A stretch of DNA of 64,000 bases, taken from contig NZ_JACCBZ010000002.1 in NCBI RefSeq assembly GCF_013408825.1, positions 604,806-668,805 on the forward strand. Reading direction: 5' to 3'. Below, in pieces: positions 54,935-63,995 of this stretch (the stretch's first letter is position 1; the number at the start of each line of letters is the position of its first letter). This DNA comes from Mucilaginibacter tundrae. Lineage in GTDB: Bacteria; Bacteroidota; Bacteroidia; Sphingobacteriales; Sphingobacteriaceae. Position numbers and translations under genes: made by a program. The notes under the pieces were generated by a model, which saw only the letters and a program-made list of their open reading frames with translations, did not search any database and was not told the origin of the DNA.

Positions 54935-56263
54935 ATGAACTTTGACACAGACAGGCAAACACTTGATGAGCTGGGCATTTTCCCGAATGCTAATAATCAC
55001 AAATCAATATTTGCGCTTTTTGATAACACCAGAACAATTGGTGGCAAATACAAGCTCTCAGAAATTTTCAACAAGCCATTAACAGATGTAAGTGAGATTA
55101 AGAACAGGATTGAAACGATCCGCTATTTTTTAAATAGTGACACGTTATTATTACTTGATAAACAAACCTGCGATTTTGCAGAGTTCTATTTAAAAAAGCA
55201 TTACCATATTCGGCCATTCCCGCATATCATCGGCTTTTTTGAGAAAATGATATATACTTTCAATAACAATAATGATTACTACGTTATTCAGCAAGGTATT
55301 GGTTATACCTTAAGTATTTTAAACACGCTACTTAATTTTTTCGAGGCTGGCGTAGAGTTTCCTCCCCTCTTGCTAGATCTTCGTACAATAGTTTTGGAAA
55401 CCTTTGCCAGTGACGATTTCATTTTCATTAAGGGACTAATTAATAAGCCTAAAATCAATGCTATCGAACTAGCTAGGACAGATCGTATTTTACGACATTC
55501 GGCCGCTGACCAAGTTAAAATTTTACTGGATATTGTTTATCAGTTAGACCTATACGCCTCTGTTAGCCTACCAGCTAAACAGCTAGGATTTACCTTGCCG
55601 GTAATCAAAGACAACGGCCAATCAATATTAGGATTTGAAGGACTTTTTCATCCTTTTATTAACAACCCTGTGGTTAATGATGTGGCGTTTGATAATGACC
55701 ATAACCTATGTTTTGTAACCGGCACTAATATGGCTGGCAAGTCAACTTTTTTAAAAGCCGTTGGTATATCTATATATCTGTCGCAGCTTGGCTTCCCGGT
55801 GCCGGCAAATTATATGGAAACCAGTGTTTTTGATGGCTTGATCACCACTATTAATATTGACGATAACATTGATAAAGGTCACAGTCATTTTTACAGCGAA
55901 GTATTACGAGTGAAACACGTTGCCAAAAAAATCAGTGAATCGAAAAATGTTTTCGTGATTTTTGATGAGCTGTTCAGGGGCACTAATGTAAAGGATGCTT
56001 ATGATGCCTCGTTGGCAATCATCTCCGCCTTTGCCAAGGTTAGAAAGTGCTTTTTTATGGTGTCGACCCACATTGTTGAAGTGGCAAATGATCTGCAAAG
56101 TATCGATACTATCGATTTTCGATACATGGAAACCGTATTTGACAATGGCAATCCGACTTATAGCTATAAATTTAAAGAAGGCATTACCGAAGAACGTTTA
56201 GGTATGTGGATAGTTAAAAATGAAGGGATAGTGGAGATAATTGAGGGGGCGATAAATAGTTAA
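54935..56263 (+). CDS. Short MutS-like ATPase without mismatch-recognition domain
   Basis: The protein is 442 residues. Residues 1-240 are helical lever/clamp-like with no MutS domain I. The ATPase core begins with Walker A GTNMAGKST (263-271), continues with a signature-like stretch (GHSHFYSEVLRVKHVAK) and Walker B VIFDELFRGTN (341-351), and includes FMVSTHIVEVA. It therefore belongs to MutS-related proteins that cannot read mismatches directly. They may act on DNA structures or in RNA or ribosome work. Its stop overlaps the convergent MFS gene by 4 bp. Confidence 0.85.
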   Translation: MNFDTDRQTLDELGIFPNANNHKSIFALFDNTRTIGGKYKLSEIFNKPLTDVSEIKNRIETIRYFLNSDTLLLLDKQTCDFAEFYLKKHYHIRPFPHIIGFFEKMIYTFNNNNDYYVIQQGIGYTLSILNTLLNFFEAGVEFPPLLLDLRTIVLETFASDDFIFIKGLINKPKINAIELARTDRILRHSAADQVKILLDIVYQLDLYASVSLPAKQLGFTLPVIKDNGQSILGFEGLFHPFINNPVVNDVAFDNDHNLCFVTGTNMAGKSTFLKAVGISIYLSQLGFPVPANYMETSVFDGLITTINIDDNIDKGHSHFYSEVLRVKHVAKKISESKNVFVIFDELFRGTNVKDAYDASLAIISAFAKVRKCFFMVSTHIVEVANDLQSIDTIDFRYMETVFDNGNPTYSYKFKEGITEERLGMWIVKNEGIVEIIEGAINS

Positions 56264-57798
56264 GTCGTGCTCGACTTAAGTGAGTTCCGCACAAATAATA
56301 CCGCCATCAACGCACCTAAAAATCCCAATCCTGCCGCTATTCGCATAATATTGGCGTAGGCTTTAATAAAACTTTGATGGTAGGCTTGTTCAATTAACTT
56401 ACCTTCGGCAATTCCTTGTGGTACTTTGGCATTCCCTAAATCCGCTGCTTGCGCCATTACTTCCTGCTTTTGTTTGGGGTTTAGTTTGATGGTTTTAATT
56501 TGTTGCTGCAATGCCCCCGTAAAAAACAGCACCGATAATGCCCCAAATATCGCGGTAGCAAAAACATTGGCAATACGCGACATGGCATTGTTCACCCCGG
56601 ATGCGGTACCCGAAAAATGATCACTTACCGAACCCATTACGGCGGCTGTTAACGGCGCCACAGTGAATGAAATACCCAAGCCAAATACTATTATCCCCGG
56701 AAAAAATGTAACCCAATAATCACCCGGACCCGTTGTTTGTTTTACAAATGATAAGATCAATAAGCCTAAGCCCGCAGTCGCGGGGCCAAATATTAACAAT
56801 AATCTTGGGCCATATTTATCTGCTAAAGCACCGGCATATCGTGCTACGGAGATCATCATCAATGTAAAAGGTAAAAACGTTAACCCGGATTGTAGTTGAG
56901 TATACCCCTGTACCTGCACCAGGTTAAGCGACATAAACAGCATTCCTGCCCCTAACCCAGCGTATAAAAAGAAGGTGAGCAGGTTTGTACCGCTGAAGGT
57001 CGCATTGGCAAACAGTTGTAATGGCATCATAGGATATTTACTTTTAGCTTCGATGATAATGAAAGCTATTAAAAATAATACTCCTGTGGTTAAAGCTCCC
57101 CATACCTGCCAGTTACTAAAACTCATGGCTGGCATCCGCAGGAAACCAAACGTTACCAGTGCCAGGCCTAAAGCAATGGTGATAGCTCCAGGAAAATCAA
57201 GCGTTTGTTGGTTATCTTCATCTTTGCTTTCCTTTACTTTAAGCCAAAGCATAATGAGCGCGGCCACGCCAATAGGCACGTTGATGAAGAAGATGTAACG
57301 CCATAAACCGGCGTCGGCTAAAGCACCGCCTAAAACCGGGCCTCCCATAGTTACTACCGTTGTAAAAGCCGACCATGTACCAATGGCTTTACCCCGCTCC
57401 TGCTGGTTGATGGATGAAGAGATCATAGAAAGGCTACCCGGAATCATTAAAGCGCCGCCAATGCCTTGTATCAATCTAAAAATAACCAAATATAGTACGT
57501 CGGGTGCAAAACCGCAGGCGGCAGATCCGCAGATAAAGATAAAGATTCCGGCCATGAATACTTTTTTACGGCCCAGTCTATCGCCCATGGATCCACCGAT
57601 GAGGATGAGGGAGGCGAGCATAAGCAGATAAGCGTTAAGCACCCAGAAAAGATCGGCGCCGCTGGCTTGCAAACTTTTTTGCAGCGATGGCAAAACCACG
57701 TTTAGCGCCGTGCCGTCAATAAATCCCATTGACGAAGCAAGTATAGCCGAAACCATTATCCATTTACCGGCAGCGCTGCGTAAAGCTACTGTAGCCAT
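56260..57798 (-). CDS. DHA2-type MFS drug/metabolite exporter
   Basis: This 512-residue protein has about fourteen membrane segments, as in EmrB/QacA-type proton antiporters. Signature motifs are GSMGDRLGRKKVFMAG near residue 70 and GPVLGGALADAGLWRYIFFI near residue 155, both family hallmarks. It exports hydrophobic compounds or metabolites. No membrane-fusion protein gene is adjacent. Upstream lies a decayed AraC-like regulator fragment in the opposite direction, perhaps its former regulator. Confidence 0.9.
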   Translation of the reverse strand: MATVALRSAAGKWIMVSAILASSMGFIDGTALNVVLPSLQKSLQASGADLFWVLNAYLLMLASLILIGGSMGDRLGRKKVFMAGIFIFICGSAACGFAPDVLYLVIFRLIQGIGGALMIPGSLSMISSSINQQERGKAIGTWSAFTTVVTMGGPVLGGALADAGLWRYIFFINVPIGVAALIMLWLKVKESKDEDNQQTLDFPGAITIALGLALVTFGFLRMPAMSFSNWQVWGALTTGVLFLIAFIIIEAKSKYPMMPLQLFANATFSGTNLLTFFLYAGLGAGMLFMSLNLVQVQGYTQLQSGLTFLPFTLMMISVARYAGALADKYGPRLLLIFGPATAGLGLLILSFVKQTTGPGDYWVTFFPGIIVFGLGISFTVAPLTAAVMGSVSDHFSGTASGVNNAMSRIANVFATAIFGALSVLFFTGALQQQIKTIKLNPKQKQEVMAQAADLGNAKVPQGIAEGKLIEQAYHQSFIKAYANIMRIAAGLGFLGALMAVLFVRNSLKSSTT

Positions 57799-57860
57799 AG
57801 TTTTGATTTAAGTGGTTTTAGTAAAGCTACAAAAAGCAAATGATATGGTACTGAAAATGA

Positions 57861-58014
57861 GATACCGTTAAGGAGCGTATACAATTGGCTAAACAACTGA
57901 TGAGTAATCCATACAATAGTATATCAGAAGCTTCTTTTAAAGCTGGTTTTAACAACCTGAACCTACTTTAGTCGTGCATTAAAAAAACTGAGGCGTTACA
58001 TTTATCTTATTTAA
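57861..58014 (+). pseudogene. Remnant of an AraC-family regulator C-terminus
   Basis: In the 353-bp gap 57799-58151, one frame reads ERIQLAKQLMSNPYNSISEA followed by SFKAGFNNLN, then breaks at 57963. Removing one base lets YFSRALKKLRR continue to a stop at 58014. Together this is the second helix-turn-helix of an AraC-type regulator. A stop codon lies just before 57861 in frame. Only this end is left, so it is a frame-shifted fragment. The rest of the gap shows nothing else. Confidence 0.72.
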
Positions 58015-58151
58015 TCACATTTGAAAATCAGGCACTTAAATTAAAAACAAGTTATTAATATTGCGACATCCCTAATCAATCGATTGATTTTTTGAGTAAT
58101 TTACCATTTACGGCACTCAATTTGCTAAATACATAGCAAACAGGGCATATA

Positions 58152-58469
58152 ATGAAAAATTTCAAAGAAAACGATGTAGTAATCTACACAGATAAAGAAG
58201 GCAACCGTTTTGACACCTTCGTAATTTTTGGCAATGATATTGATACCGGTTTAGTACATATTAATCACGAAAACTTAAAGGTTAGCCCCGCCTTTTTAGA
58301 ATTACACCCGAACGCGTTTTCCGGTAATGCAATGCCTTTTGCCGATCCATACAGCTTTATGCTTTTTAATAAGCTGAAAGAGAAATATGAGCAAAAAGCA
58401 GAAGAAACAGCCGAAGCTGTTACTTTATACGATGAGCCTAAAAAACCTGTGTTAGCTAAAGCTTCGTAA
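58152..58469 (+). CDS. Small hypothetical protein
   Basis: The protein is 105 residues, with strands at the start (DVVIYTDKEGNRFDTFVIFG) and a middle region with GLVHINHENLKVSPAFLELH. A charged helix (FNKLKEKYEQKAEETAEAV) leads to a basic, proline-containing end. It has no signal peptide. It lies alone, with a strong bidirectional terminator after it. The function is unknown. Confidence 0.7.
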   Translation: MKNFKENDVVIYTDKEGNRFDTFVIFGNDIDTGLVHINHENLKVSPAFLELHPNAFSGNAMPFADPYSFMLFNKLKEKYEQKAEETAEAVTLYDEPKKPVLAKAS

Positions 58470-58484
58470 ACTCAATAATATTAC

Positions 58485-58520
58485 AAAAAGCGCCATTGAT
58501 TAATAGTCAATGGCGCTTTT
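58485..58520. terminator. Bidirectional terminator
   Basis: AAAAGCGCCATTGA (58486-58499) pairs with TCAATGGCGCTTTT (58507-58520). Flanking A- and T-runs serve both the small gene ending at 58469 and the convergent GT39 gene. Confidence 0.9.
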
Positions 58521-58534
58521 GTTTGATTTAAGTT

Positions 58535-60163
58535 CTACTTACCAAAAGGTGGCCTGCCGGTTAACTGGTGATATATAGGCAGATCTTCGCGCGGCTTAGC
58601 CGGTACATGGAAACGGGTGCAGTAATAAACCTGTAAATGCAATTCGTCCCTGCCGCCACGGGTAATAATAACGTCCGGAAGTTGTTTCACGCTGTCGAAG
58701 AATGGTATTACATCATTCTTAACACTTACCGGGTTGCCCTGGTCTATCACAATGGCATCCTCTCCTACTAATTTATTAGGATTGATCAGGAAAGCGATAT
58801 TGCGCGGGTCATCATTAAAACAAACAATATCTTTTTTTCCTTTCAATACCCAGTCTATTTTACCATTCAGCCACCAGCGGGTCGTACCAGCAAATATTTT
58901 AGGATTGTTTAACCAGCCTTCTTTTTCAAATCGTGGCAGGATGGCGTCATCGTCAACACCCTGTATGGTTGGGTCAATTTCCCTGGCTTTGGCTTCAGGC
59001 GTTTTGTCGTTTAAACTAACAAAATATTTAGGGCCGTACCACTGCCAAAAACCGGTAACCTCGTGCAGGTTAAGTACTGTGAGTGTGATCACCGTAAAGC
59101 AAGCTGAAAAAATTAACCAGCGGCGTGTACCGCGTGCCCTTGTGGGGTCAGATAAATGCTGATCGATGGCATGTCCTAAAGGCATAAACAACATCATATA
59201 TCCGGGCGCTTGCCAGTGGAAATGATATTGCAAATCGGACCATAACGTTACAATCGTAAAAAACACCAATGGTAAAACCGACGTCCAAAATAAAAAGCTA
59301 TAGGATTGTGATTGTATGCGTAGTTTGAATGATTTGATGAGCTGCCCAATCAACGGGAACCAAAACCATGGCAGCAGCCACAAGCATTGTCCACCAATGC
59401 TACGCAGTAACCATATTGGGTGCAAACCACCGCTTGAGCCTGCACGCGAGCCCTGGAAAACGAAAGACACCCAGTTGTTATGGGCGTTCCACCATAGTAT
59501 AGGCCACGCAAATGCCAACGCGATAATCATGGCGATATATGGTCCAGGATGCCTTAACCAATGGCGTTGATTTTTGTTAACGCTCACAAATATCAGCACA
59601 CCTAAGAATAAAAATATAGTATGATATTTACTCAATATAGCTAAGCCCATGCAAATCCCGATGATGATCCACAAGGAATATGCTTTGCCCGATTGTAGCT
59701 TTGTACGGCCTTGATTGCTGATGGATAAAACCTCGACAAAAAAGTAAGTGCTTAATAGCCAAAAGAACATCAGCGGTGCATCGGGTTGAAACCAAACCGC
59801 GATGGGTATGGTAAATACCGCGCTCAGGTTCATCACCAAGACGGCCCAAAAACCCGCTGCCGCATTAAAAAGCTTTTTGGTTACCAGAAATAGCAACCAG
59901 CTTGTGCCCGCAAATAAAAGCACAGCCGGGAACCTGATGCCTAAATTAGTTAAGCCTAAAACTTTAAGGCTTAAACCGCTCAGCCAAAAAAACAAAGGTG
60001 GTTGGTCAAAGTAGCTCAGATCCAGGTGTAAAGCACCGCGAAAATAGTAGGCCTCGCCAATGCCGAGCCCGGTGTAGGCGGCAATAAACAAGCGTATAAC
60101 AAACGTAGTTATGATTAGAAAAACGGTATAGGATGCGGCGTTGCCTTGAGTTATTTTCTTCAT
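58535..60163 (-). CDS. GT39/ArnT-like membrane glycosyltransferase
   Basis: The protein is 542 residues with about ten to twelve membrane segments. The first periplasmic loop contains GIGEAYYFRGALHLDLSYFD, followed by QPPLFFW, the pattern of dolichyl-mannosyl/ArnT (PMT_2) transferases, where the acidic residue is catalytic. Later segments include GWPILWWNAHNNWVSFVFQG-type loops. It moves a sugar from a polyprenyl-phosphate donor onto lipid or protein at the periplasmic face. The acceptor and donor are unknown. It has its own transcript. Confidence 0.85.
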   Translation of the reverse strand: MKKITQGNAASYTVFLIITTFVIRLFIAAYTGLGIGEAYYFRGALHLDLSYFDQPPLFFWLSGLSLKVLGLTNLGIRFPAVLLFAGTSWLLFLVTKKLFNAAAGFWAVLVMNLSAVFTIPIAVWFQPDAPLMFFWLLSTYFFVEVLSISNQGRTKLQSGKAYSLWIIIGICMGLAILSKYHTIFLFLGVLIFVSVNKNQRHWLRHPGPYIAMIIALAFAWPILWWNAHNNWVSFVFQGSRAGSSGGLHPIWLLRSIGGQCLWLLPWFWFPLIGQLIKSFKLRIQSQSYSFLFWTSVLPLVFFTIVTLWSDLQYHFHWQAPGYMMLFMPLGHAIDQHLSDPTRARGTRRWLIFSACFTVITLTVLNLHEVTGFWQWYGPKYFVSLNDKTPEAKAREIDPTIQGVDDDAILPRFEKEGWLNNPKIFAGTTRWWLNGKIDWVLKGKKDIVCFNDDPRNIAFLINPNKLVGEDAIVIDQGNPVSVKNDVIPFFDSVKQLPDVIITRGGRDELHLQVYYCTRFHVPAKPREDLPIYHQLTGRPPFGK

Positions 60164-60302
60164 TGATCAAAAAATAATGCCCGTAATTTTTGGGGTGAAA
60201 AATTTTTTAAAATTATTACATATTATTCAGCTTTTGTGCAAAGCGGGAAAATTTATCAGGATGAGGTTCAAACTCAACAATTATTTAACCTGCTTGTCAT
60301 TT

Positions 60303-60324
60303 GTCACTCTGAGGAACGAAGAAT
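60303..60324. repeat. Decayed arm of the 18092 repeat family
   Basis: The segment starting GTCACTCTGAGGAACGAAGA resembles one arm of the GTCATTCTGAGC...GCGAAGAATCTG hairpin. No matching second arm was seen. Confidence 0.4.
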
Positions 60325-60352
60325 AACAAGGCGAATATTAGAATTATAAGGC

Positions 60353-61429
60353 TCAGATTGCTATCCATTTACCAAAAGGCAATCTACTTAATAACCAAAC
60401 CAATAATAAAGACAGACTGTAGCAAATTAAAGCGGTTAATGGTATGCTGATAAATGGCGTGCAAAACGTATAATCAATATTTAAATGATAGTCCGGATCG
60501 CCAAGGATGGTTAGGATAAGGGCGTGACTTAGGTAGATACCATAGGTATAGCCTCCGGCAAAATTGACTATCTGTTTTATTTTGGGTGATAATTTAAATG
60601 CGCTCAACCTGAAAACCACAAATATACTGGCGGATAAAATCACTATTGAAGGACTTATCGGTTCGTAAAATAGGGTACTTAAACCCTTGTAGGTTAAGGA
60701 AACAAAGTAAGTTCCGGCGACTATCACAATTAGGCTGATCAAAAACAACATACCAAACCATTTGGCATTAAGCCATGCTGGGAATTGTTTAGATGCCAGG
60801 TAGTAACCTAACACCAGATAGCCCAAATAACCAGTTACATTATGAAAATCGATCTGCGGATTATAACGTGATAAATAAGGCTGATTAATGATCATCACGC
60901 CCAGCCACAATAGCAGGAAATAGATGATCTGTGTTTCGGTAGCATTCCGCACAAATTTGCTGAGTATCGGGATGATAAAATAAAGCCCAATCAGCATATA
61001 TACATACCATAAATGATAGGACGCGCCGAACTTCAACTGGTGTAAAACTATTTTAACATTTACCCAGGCGTCAGCAGTAAAGGTTATATCCTCATCGAAC
61101 CAGGCGTAGGCTACATAAATCAAACTCCAGAACAAAAATGGCGGGATGATTCGCCAGAGCCGCCTTTTCAGAAAATCTCCCAGCTCATAATCCCGACTGA
61201 GCAGCAATGCCCCGGTTATCATCACAAACACAGGCACACCAAACCGTGATAAAGCATTGTAAAAATCTGCTATCAGCCAATAATTATTAGGCACTTTGCC
61301 GTAGGCCATCAGCATGGGCGATGTGGTGTGCAGTATCACCACCAAAAACATAGCCAGCACGCGCAGATTATTTATCCAATCGAGTTGCCGGGGTTTATTT
61401 GCTGAAGGAATTGGATCAGTAGTTGACAT
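60353..61429 (-). CDS. Acyltransferase 3 family membrane protein
   Basis: The protein is 358 residues from ATG 61429. A longer frame from 61735 would overlap the divergent gene at 61493 and lacks sense. The signature DWINNLRVLAMFLVVILHT and the later VPVFVMITGALLLSRDYELG mark the Acyl_transf_3 family, with about ten membrane segments. It probably adds acyl groups to a surface sugar. It is divergent from the DUF1543 gene with a short shared promoter gap. Confidence 0.88.
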   Translation of the reverse strand: MSTTDPIPSANKPRQLDWINNLRVLAMFLVVILHTTSPMLMAYGKVPNNYWLIADFYNALSRFGVPVFVMITGALLLSRDYELGDFLKRRLWRIIPPFLFWSLIYVAYAWFDEDITFTADAWVNVKIVLHQLKFGASYHLWYVYMLIGLYFIIPILSKFVRNATETQIIYFLLLWLGVMIINQPYLSRYNPQIDFHNVTGYLGYLVLGYYLASKQFPAWLNAKWFGMLFLISLIVIVAGTYFVSLTYKGLSTLFYEPISPSIVILSASIFVVFRLSAFKLSPKIKQIVNFAGGYTYGIYLSHALILTILGDPDYHLNIDYTFCTPFISIPLTALICYSLSLLLVWLLSRLPFGKWIAI

Positions 61430-61492
61430 TAGTAACTTGTAAAAGTTTTTTAAAAGTAATAATATTCGGGTTAGTCGGCTTATTTTAGTGGC

Positions 61493-62056
61493 ATGCAAGT
61501 CAAACTTTTCATGCTGATGTTGGGCGCAAAGCCCCAAGGCCGACATATCGAACAACACGACATCTTCTTTGTAATAGCTGAATCGATAAATGATGTTAAA
61601 CCCAACATTCAGGCTTTTTGGCCCGACGCTGAAGATAAAATACATATTGATGCCTGGCGCGAAGTAACCTCGGTTGAAGGTTATCAAATCAGCGTAGTTG
61701 AAAAACAAGCAGGCATTGCAACACCATCTAAACACAAATTATTCTTTGTAAATCTGGGTGGATACCAAGCTAACAAGTTTGAGGAGCAGCATTATGTTGT
61801 GTTAACGGTGAAAGAAAACAAGTCGCTTGCATTTAGAGAAGCGAAGGATACCCTGTTTTACCAAAACAATCATATCCCCGGCGGGACTTCACACATTGAC
61901 GACCGTTATGGTGTTGATGTAGATGATTTGTACGAGATAGAAGATATTTTATCTGCGGAGCAAAAGGGAAAATATAGAATTGAAATTGTGCCTGCGGAAG
62001 GGTTGGCAGAGGATGAGTTTCATTTGGGATATTTGAATTTGAGCAAGTTGAACTAA
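61493..62056 (+). CDS. DUF1543 protein
   Basis: The protein is 187 residues with two related parts of about 90 residues each. The first begins KLFMLMLGAKPQGRHIEQHD. It includes DIFFVIAES, DAWREVTSVEGY, KLFFVNLGGYQANKFEEQHY and, later, KDTLFYQNNHIPGGTSHIDD. This matches DUF1543, a family of unknown function in which the internal repeat is normal. It has no signal or membrane segment. It is divergent from the acyltransferase gene. Confidence 0.84.
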   Translation: MQVKLFMLMLGAKPQGRHIEQHDIFFVIAESINDVKPNIQAFWPDAEDKIHIDAWREVTSVEGYQISVVEKQAGIATPSKHKLFFVNLGGYQANKFEEQHYVVLTVKENKSLAFREAKDTLFYQNNHIPGGTSHIDDRYGVDVDDLYEIEDILSAEQKGKYRIEIVPAEGLAEDEFHLGYLNLSKLN

Positions 62057-62075
62057 GTATTTCGTACCCGCCCCC

Positions 62076-62148
62076 TGTAATTCTGAGCAGCGAAGAATCT
62101 GTAAAGTGTAAACAAGCGTACAGATTCTTCGCGGTGCTCAGAATGACA
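62076..62148. repeat. Long hairpin repeat, second copy
   Basis: The left arm is 62076-62103, and the right arm 62119-62148 begins TACAGATTCTTCGCGGTGCTC. The left arm lacks two bases relative to the right. The sequence is the same family as 18092-18166. It lies between DUF1543 and the GH-A gene. Confidence 0.85.
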
Positions 62149-62265
62149 AGGCGTTTTAGATTGAATCCCTCAACTCTTATCTTTGGTTTAGCAATGATGA
62201 AAGAGGGTCATTTTCAGTTTGATAGCATGTTTTTTGTATTTTAGCCTCAGGAATAAATTTATCCC

Positions 62266-63825
62266 ATGCAAAAACCATCCTTCCTAATAACCCTGCTCCT
62301 ATTTACCTTATCATTAAATGCCCAACAAAAGGCTCCATCGCCAGGCAACACCTTTAATAGTATGCTTGGCATTAATGCTTTTGAGTGGGATTTTTTGCAA
62401 GACCCGAAGAATCCGAATGACCCGAGTAAAATCTATGAACCTAAAATGGAGATCATTAAATCGTTTGGTGGTTTCCGTCATTATTTGGATTGGCAAAAAG
62501 TTGAACCGAAACGAGGAAGCTTTACTTTTAACCCCACTAATAATGGCAGCTGGAATTTGGATGTAATTTATCAGCGCTGTAAGCAGGAAAATATTGATGT
62601 GTTGGTTTGTTTAAAGGGTTGCCCAGATTGGCTGCTGGAAACATACCCGCCAAACTTGCGCGATGGCGAGAATATTCCGATGCCTTTTGGCGCTACGCGG
62701 GATGATCCGGCATCGTATATTGAGCAGGCTAAAATGGCGTTTCAGTTCGCGGCAAGATATGGCGGTAATAAAAATATAAATCCTGCTTTGGTAACAGTTG
62801 ACAGCAGGCAGCGCTGGACAGATGACCCGATAAATGTAGCTAAGATCGGCTTGGGCTATATAAAATATATTGAATGCGATAATGAGCGGGACAAATGGTG
62901 GAAAGGCGACAAAGCGCACCAGACACCTGAGGAGTACGCGGCAAACCTATCGGCTTTTTATGATGGGGATAAAGGCAGGTTGGGTAAAAATGTTGGCGTA
63001 AGGAATGCCGACCCAAACATTAAAGTAGTTATGGCCGGCTTAGCCAAAGCTGACCCGAATTACGTTCGGGCGATGATCAACTGGTGCCGTGTGCATCGTG
63101 GTTATAAGGCTGATGGTTCAGTAAATTTGTGTTTTGATGTGATCAATTACCATTATTACTCCAGCAATGCTAAACCAAACTCAACAGATTTTGGTACTGA
63201 AGGGCTAGCCCCGGAGCTATCACAAACTGCGGCACTTGCAGATGCATTTGTAAGTTTAGGCAAGCAATATCATTTACCGGTTTGGGTAACAGAATCGGGA
63301 TATGATATTAACCAGGGCAGCCCACAAAAAGCTATGCCTATCGGCAATAAATCAGCTTTGGTAACGCAGGCGGATTGGATCATCCGCACATCGTTGCTGT
63401 ATGCACGCCATGGTGTTAGTAAGGTTTTTTATTATGAACTTTTCGATGATAACAGTGCCAACAGTACACAATTTGAAAGCAGTGGTTTTGCTGATAAAGA
63501 ACCTTTGCATCGCCGGCCTGTCGCTAATTATTTTTACCAGGTTAAACATTTGTTAGGCGGATATAGCTACAAGGGCACCATTAATAATTTCCCGTTGGTA
63601 GATGTCTACCGCAATGGGAGTAAAACTATTTATGTATTGACTGTACCCGATGAACAAGGCAAAACAGGGGTATGTAATTTGAACTTGGGTAATACTATTA
63701 AGGCATTTGTTTATCATTTAAACCCTGATGGGATTGAGATGGGGCAAAGTACGATAAACTCCGCAAACCATAATGTAAAGATTAATGTGGGTGAAACGCC
63801 GGTGTTTGTGGAGAAGGTGGATTGA
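62266..63825 (+). CDS. Exported clan GH-A glycoside hydrolase-like protein
   Basis: The protein is 519 residues with a signal peptide ending SLNAQ (residue 20). The (beta/alpha)8 barrel shows INAFEWDFLQDP, RHYLDWQKVEPKRGSFTF, YIECDNERDKWW and VWVTESGYD. The NE pair N206-E207 and Glu343 in TESG are the likely acid/base and nucleophile of a retaining clan A enzyme. A small C-terminal sandwich ends VGETPVFVEKVD. The family could be GH39-like or an unassigned GH5-like group. The substrate is unknown. It stands alone. Confidence 0.78.
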   Translation: MQKPSFLITLLLFTLSLNAQQKAPSPGNTFNSMLGINAFEWDFLQDPKNPNDPSKIYEPKMEIIKSFGGFRHYLDWQKVEPKRGSFTFNPTNNGSWNLDVIYQRCKQENIDVLVCLKGCPDWLLETYPPNLRDGENIPMPFGATRDDPASYIEQAKMAFQFAARYGGNKNINPALVTVDSRQRWTDDPINVAKIGLGYIKYIECDNERDKWWKGDKAHQTPEEYAANLSAFYDGDKGRLGKNVGVRNADPNIKVVMAGLAKADPNYVRAMINWCRVHRGYKADGSVNLCFDVINYHYYSSNAKPNSTDFGTEGLAPELSQTAALADAFVSLGKQYHLPVWVTESGYDINQGSPQKAMPIGNKSALVTQADWIIRTSLLYARHGVSKVFYYELFDDNSANSTQFESSGFADKEPLHRRPVANYFYQVKHLLGGYSYKGTINNFPLVDVYRNGSKTIYVLTVPDEQGKTGVCNLNLGNTIKAFVYHLNPDGIEMGQSTINSANHNVKINVGETPVFVEKVD

Positions 63826-63836
63826 GGGTTATGGTT

Positions 63837-63924
63837 CCCCTCTTGAGAGGGGTTAGGGGTGTGTTACTTGGCGAGCAACACACCCCTGCCATCGCATTGT
63901 CTTTTGCGCCCCCTCTCGAGAGGG
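63837..63924. repeat. Composite intergenic repeat, third copy
   Basis: The CCCCTCTTGAGAGGGG palindrome (63837-63852) is followed by an AGGGGTGTGTT / AACACACCCCT hairpin (63855-63887). A closing CCCTCTCGAGAGGG palindrome ends at 63924. It is the most complete example of the family seen at 5431 and 16441. Confidence 0.8.
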
Positions 63925-63965
63925 CACATGACCCATCTAGACAGTTGAGCGAAGATAGGAAAAAT

Positions 63966-63995
63966 CGGACTGACATAGTAAAACATGTCAGTCCG
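63966..63995. terminator. Stem-loop at the right edge
   Basis: CGGACTGACAT (63966-63976) pairs with ATGTCAGTCCG (63985-63995), an 11-bp perfect stem. No T-run is visible within the window, so it may be a terminator of a gene to the right or a structured leader. Confidence 0.45.

Noticed and set aside
61430..61735. Upstream extension of the acyltransferase gene
   Set aside because: It overlaps the divergent DUF1543 gene and lies before the conserved start motif, so ATG 61429 is used.
63782..63976. Open frame of 64 codons on the minus strand at the right edge
   Set aside because: It crosses the end of the GH-A gene and the composite repeat, so it reflects repeat sequence only.
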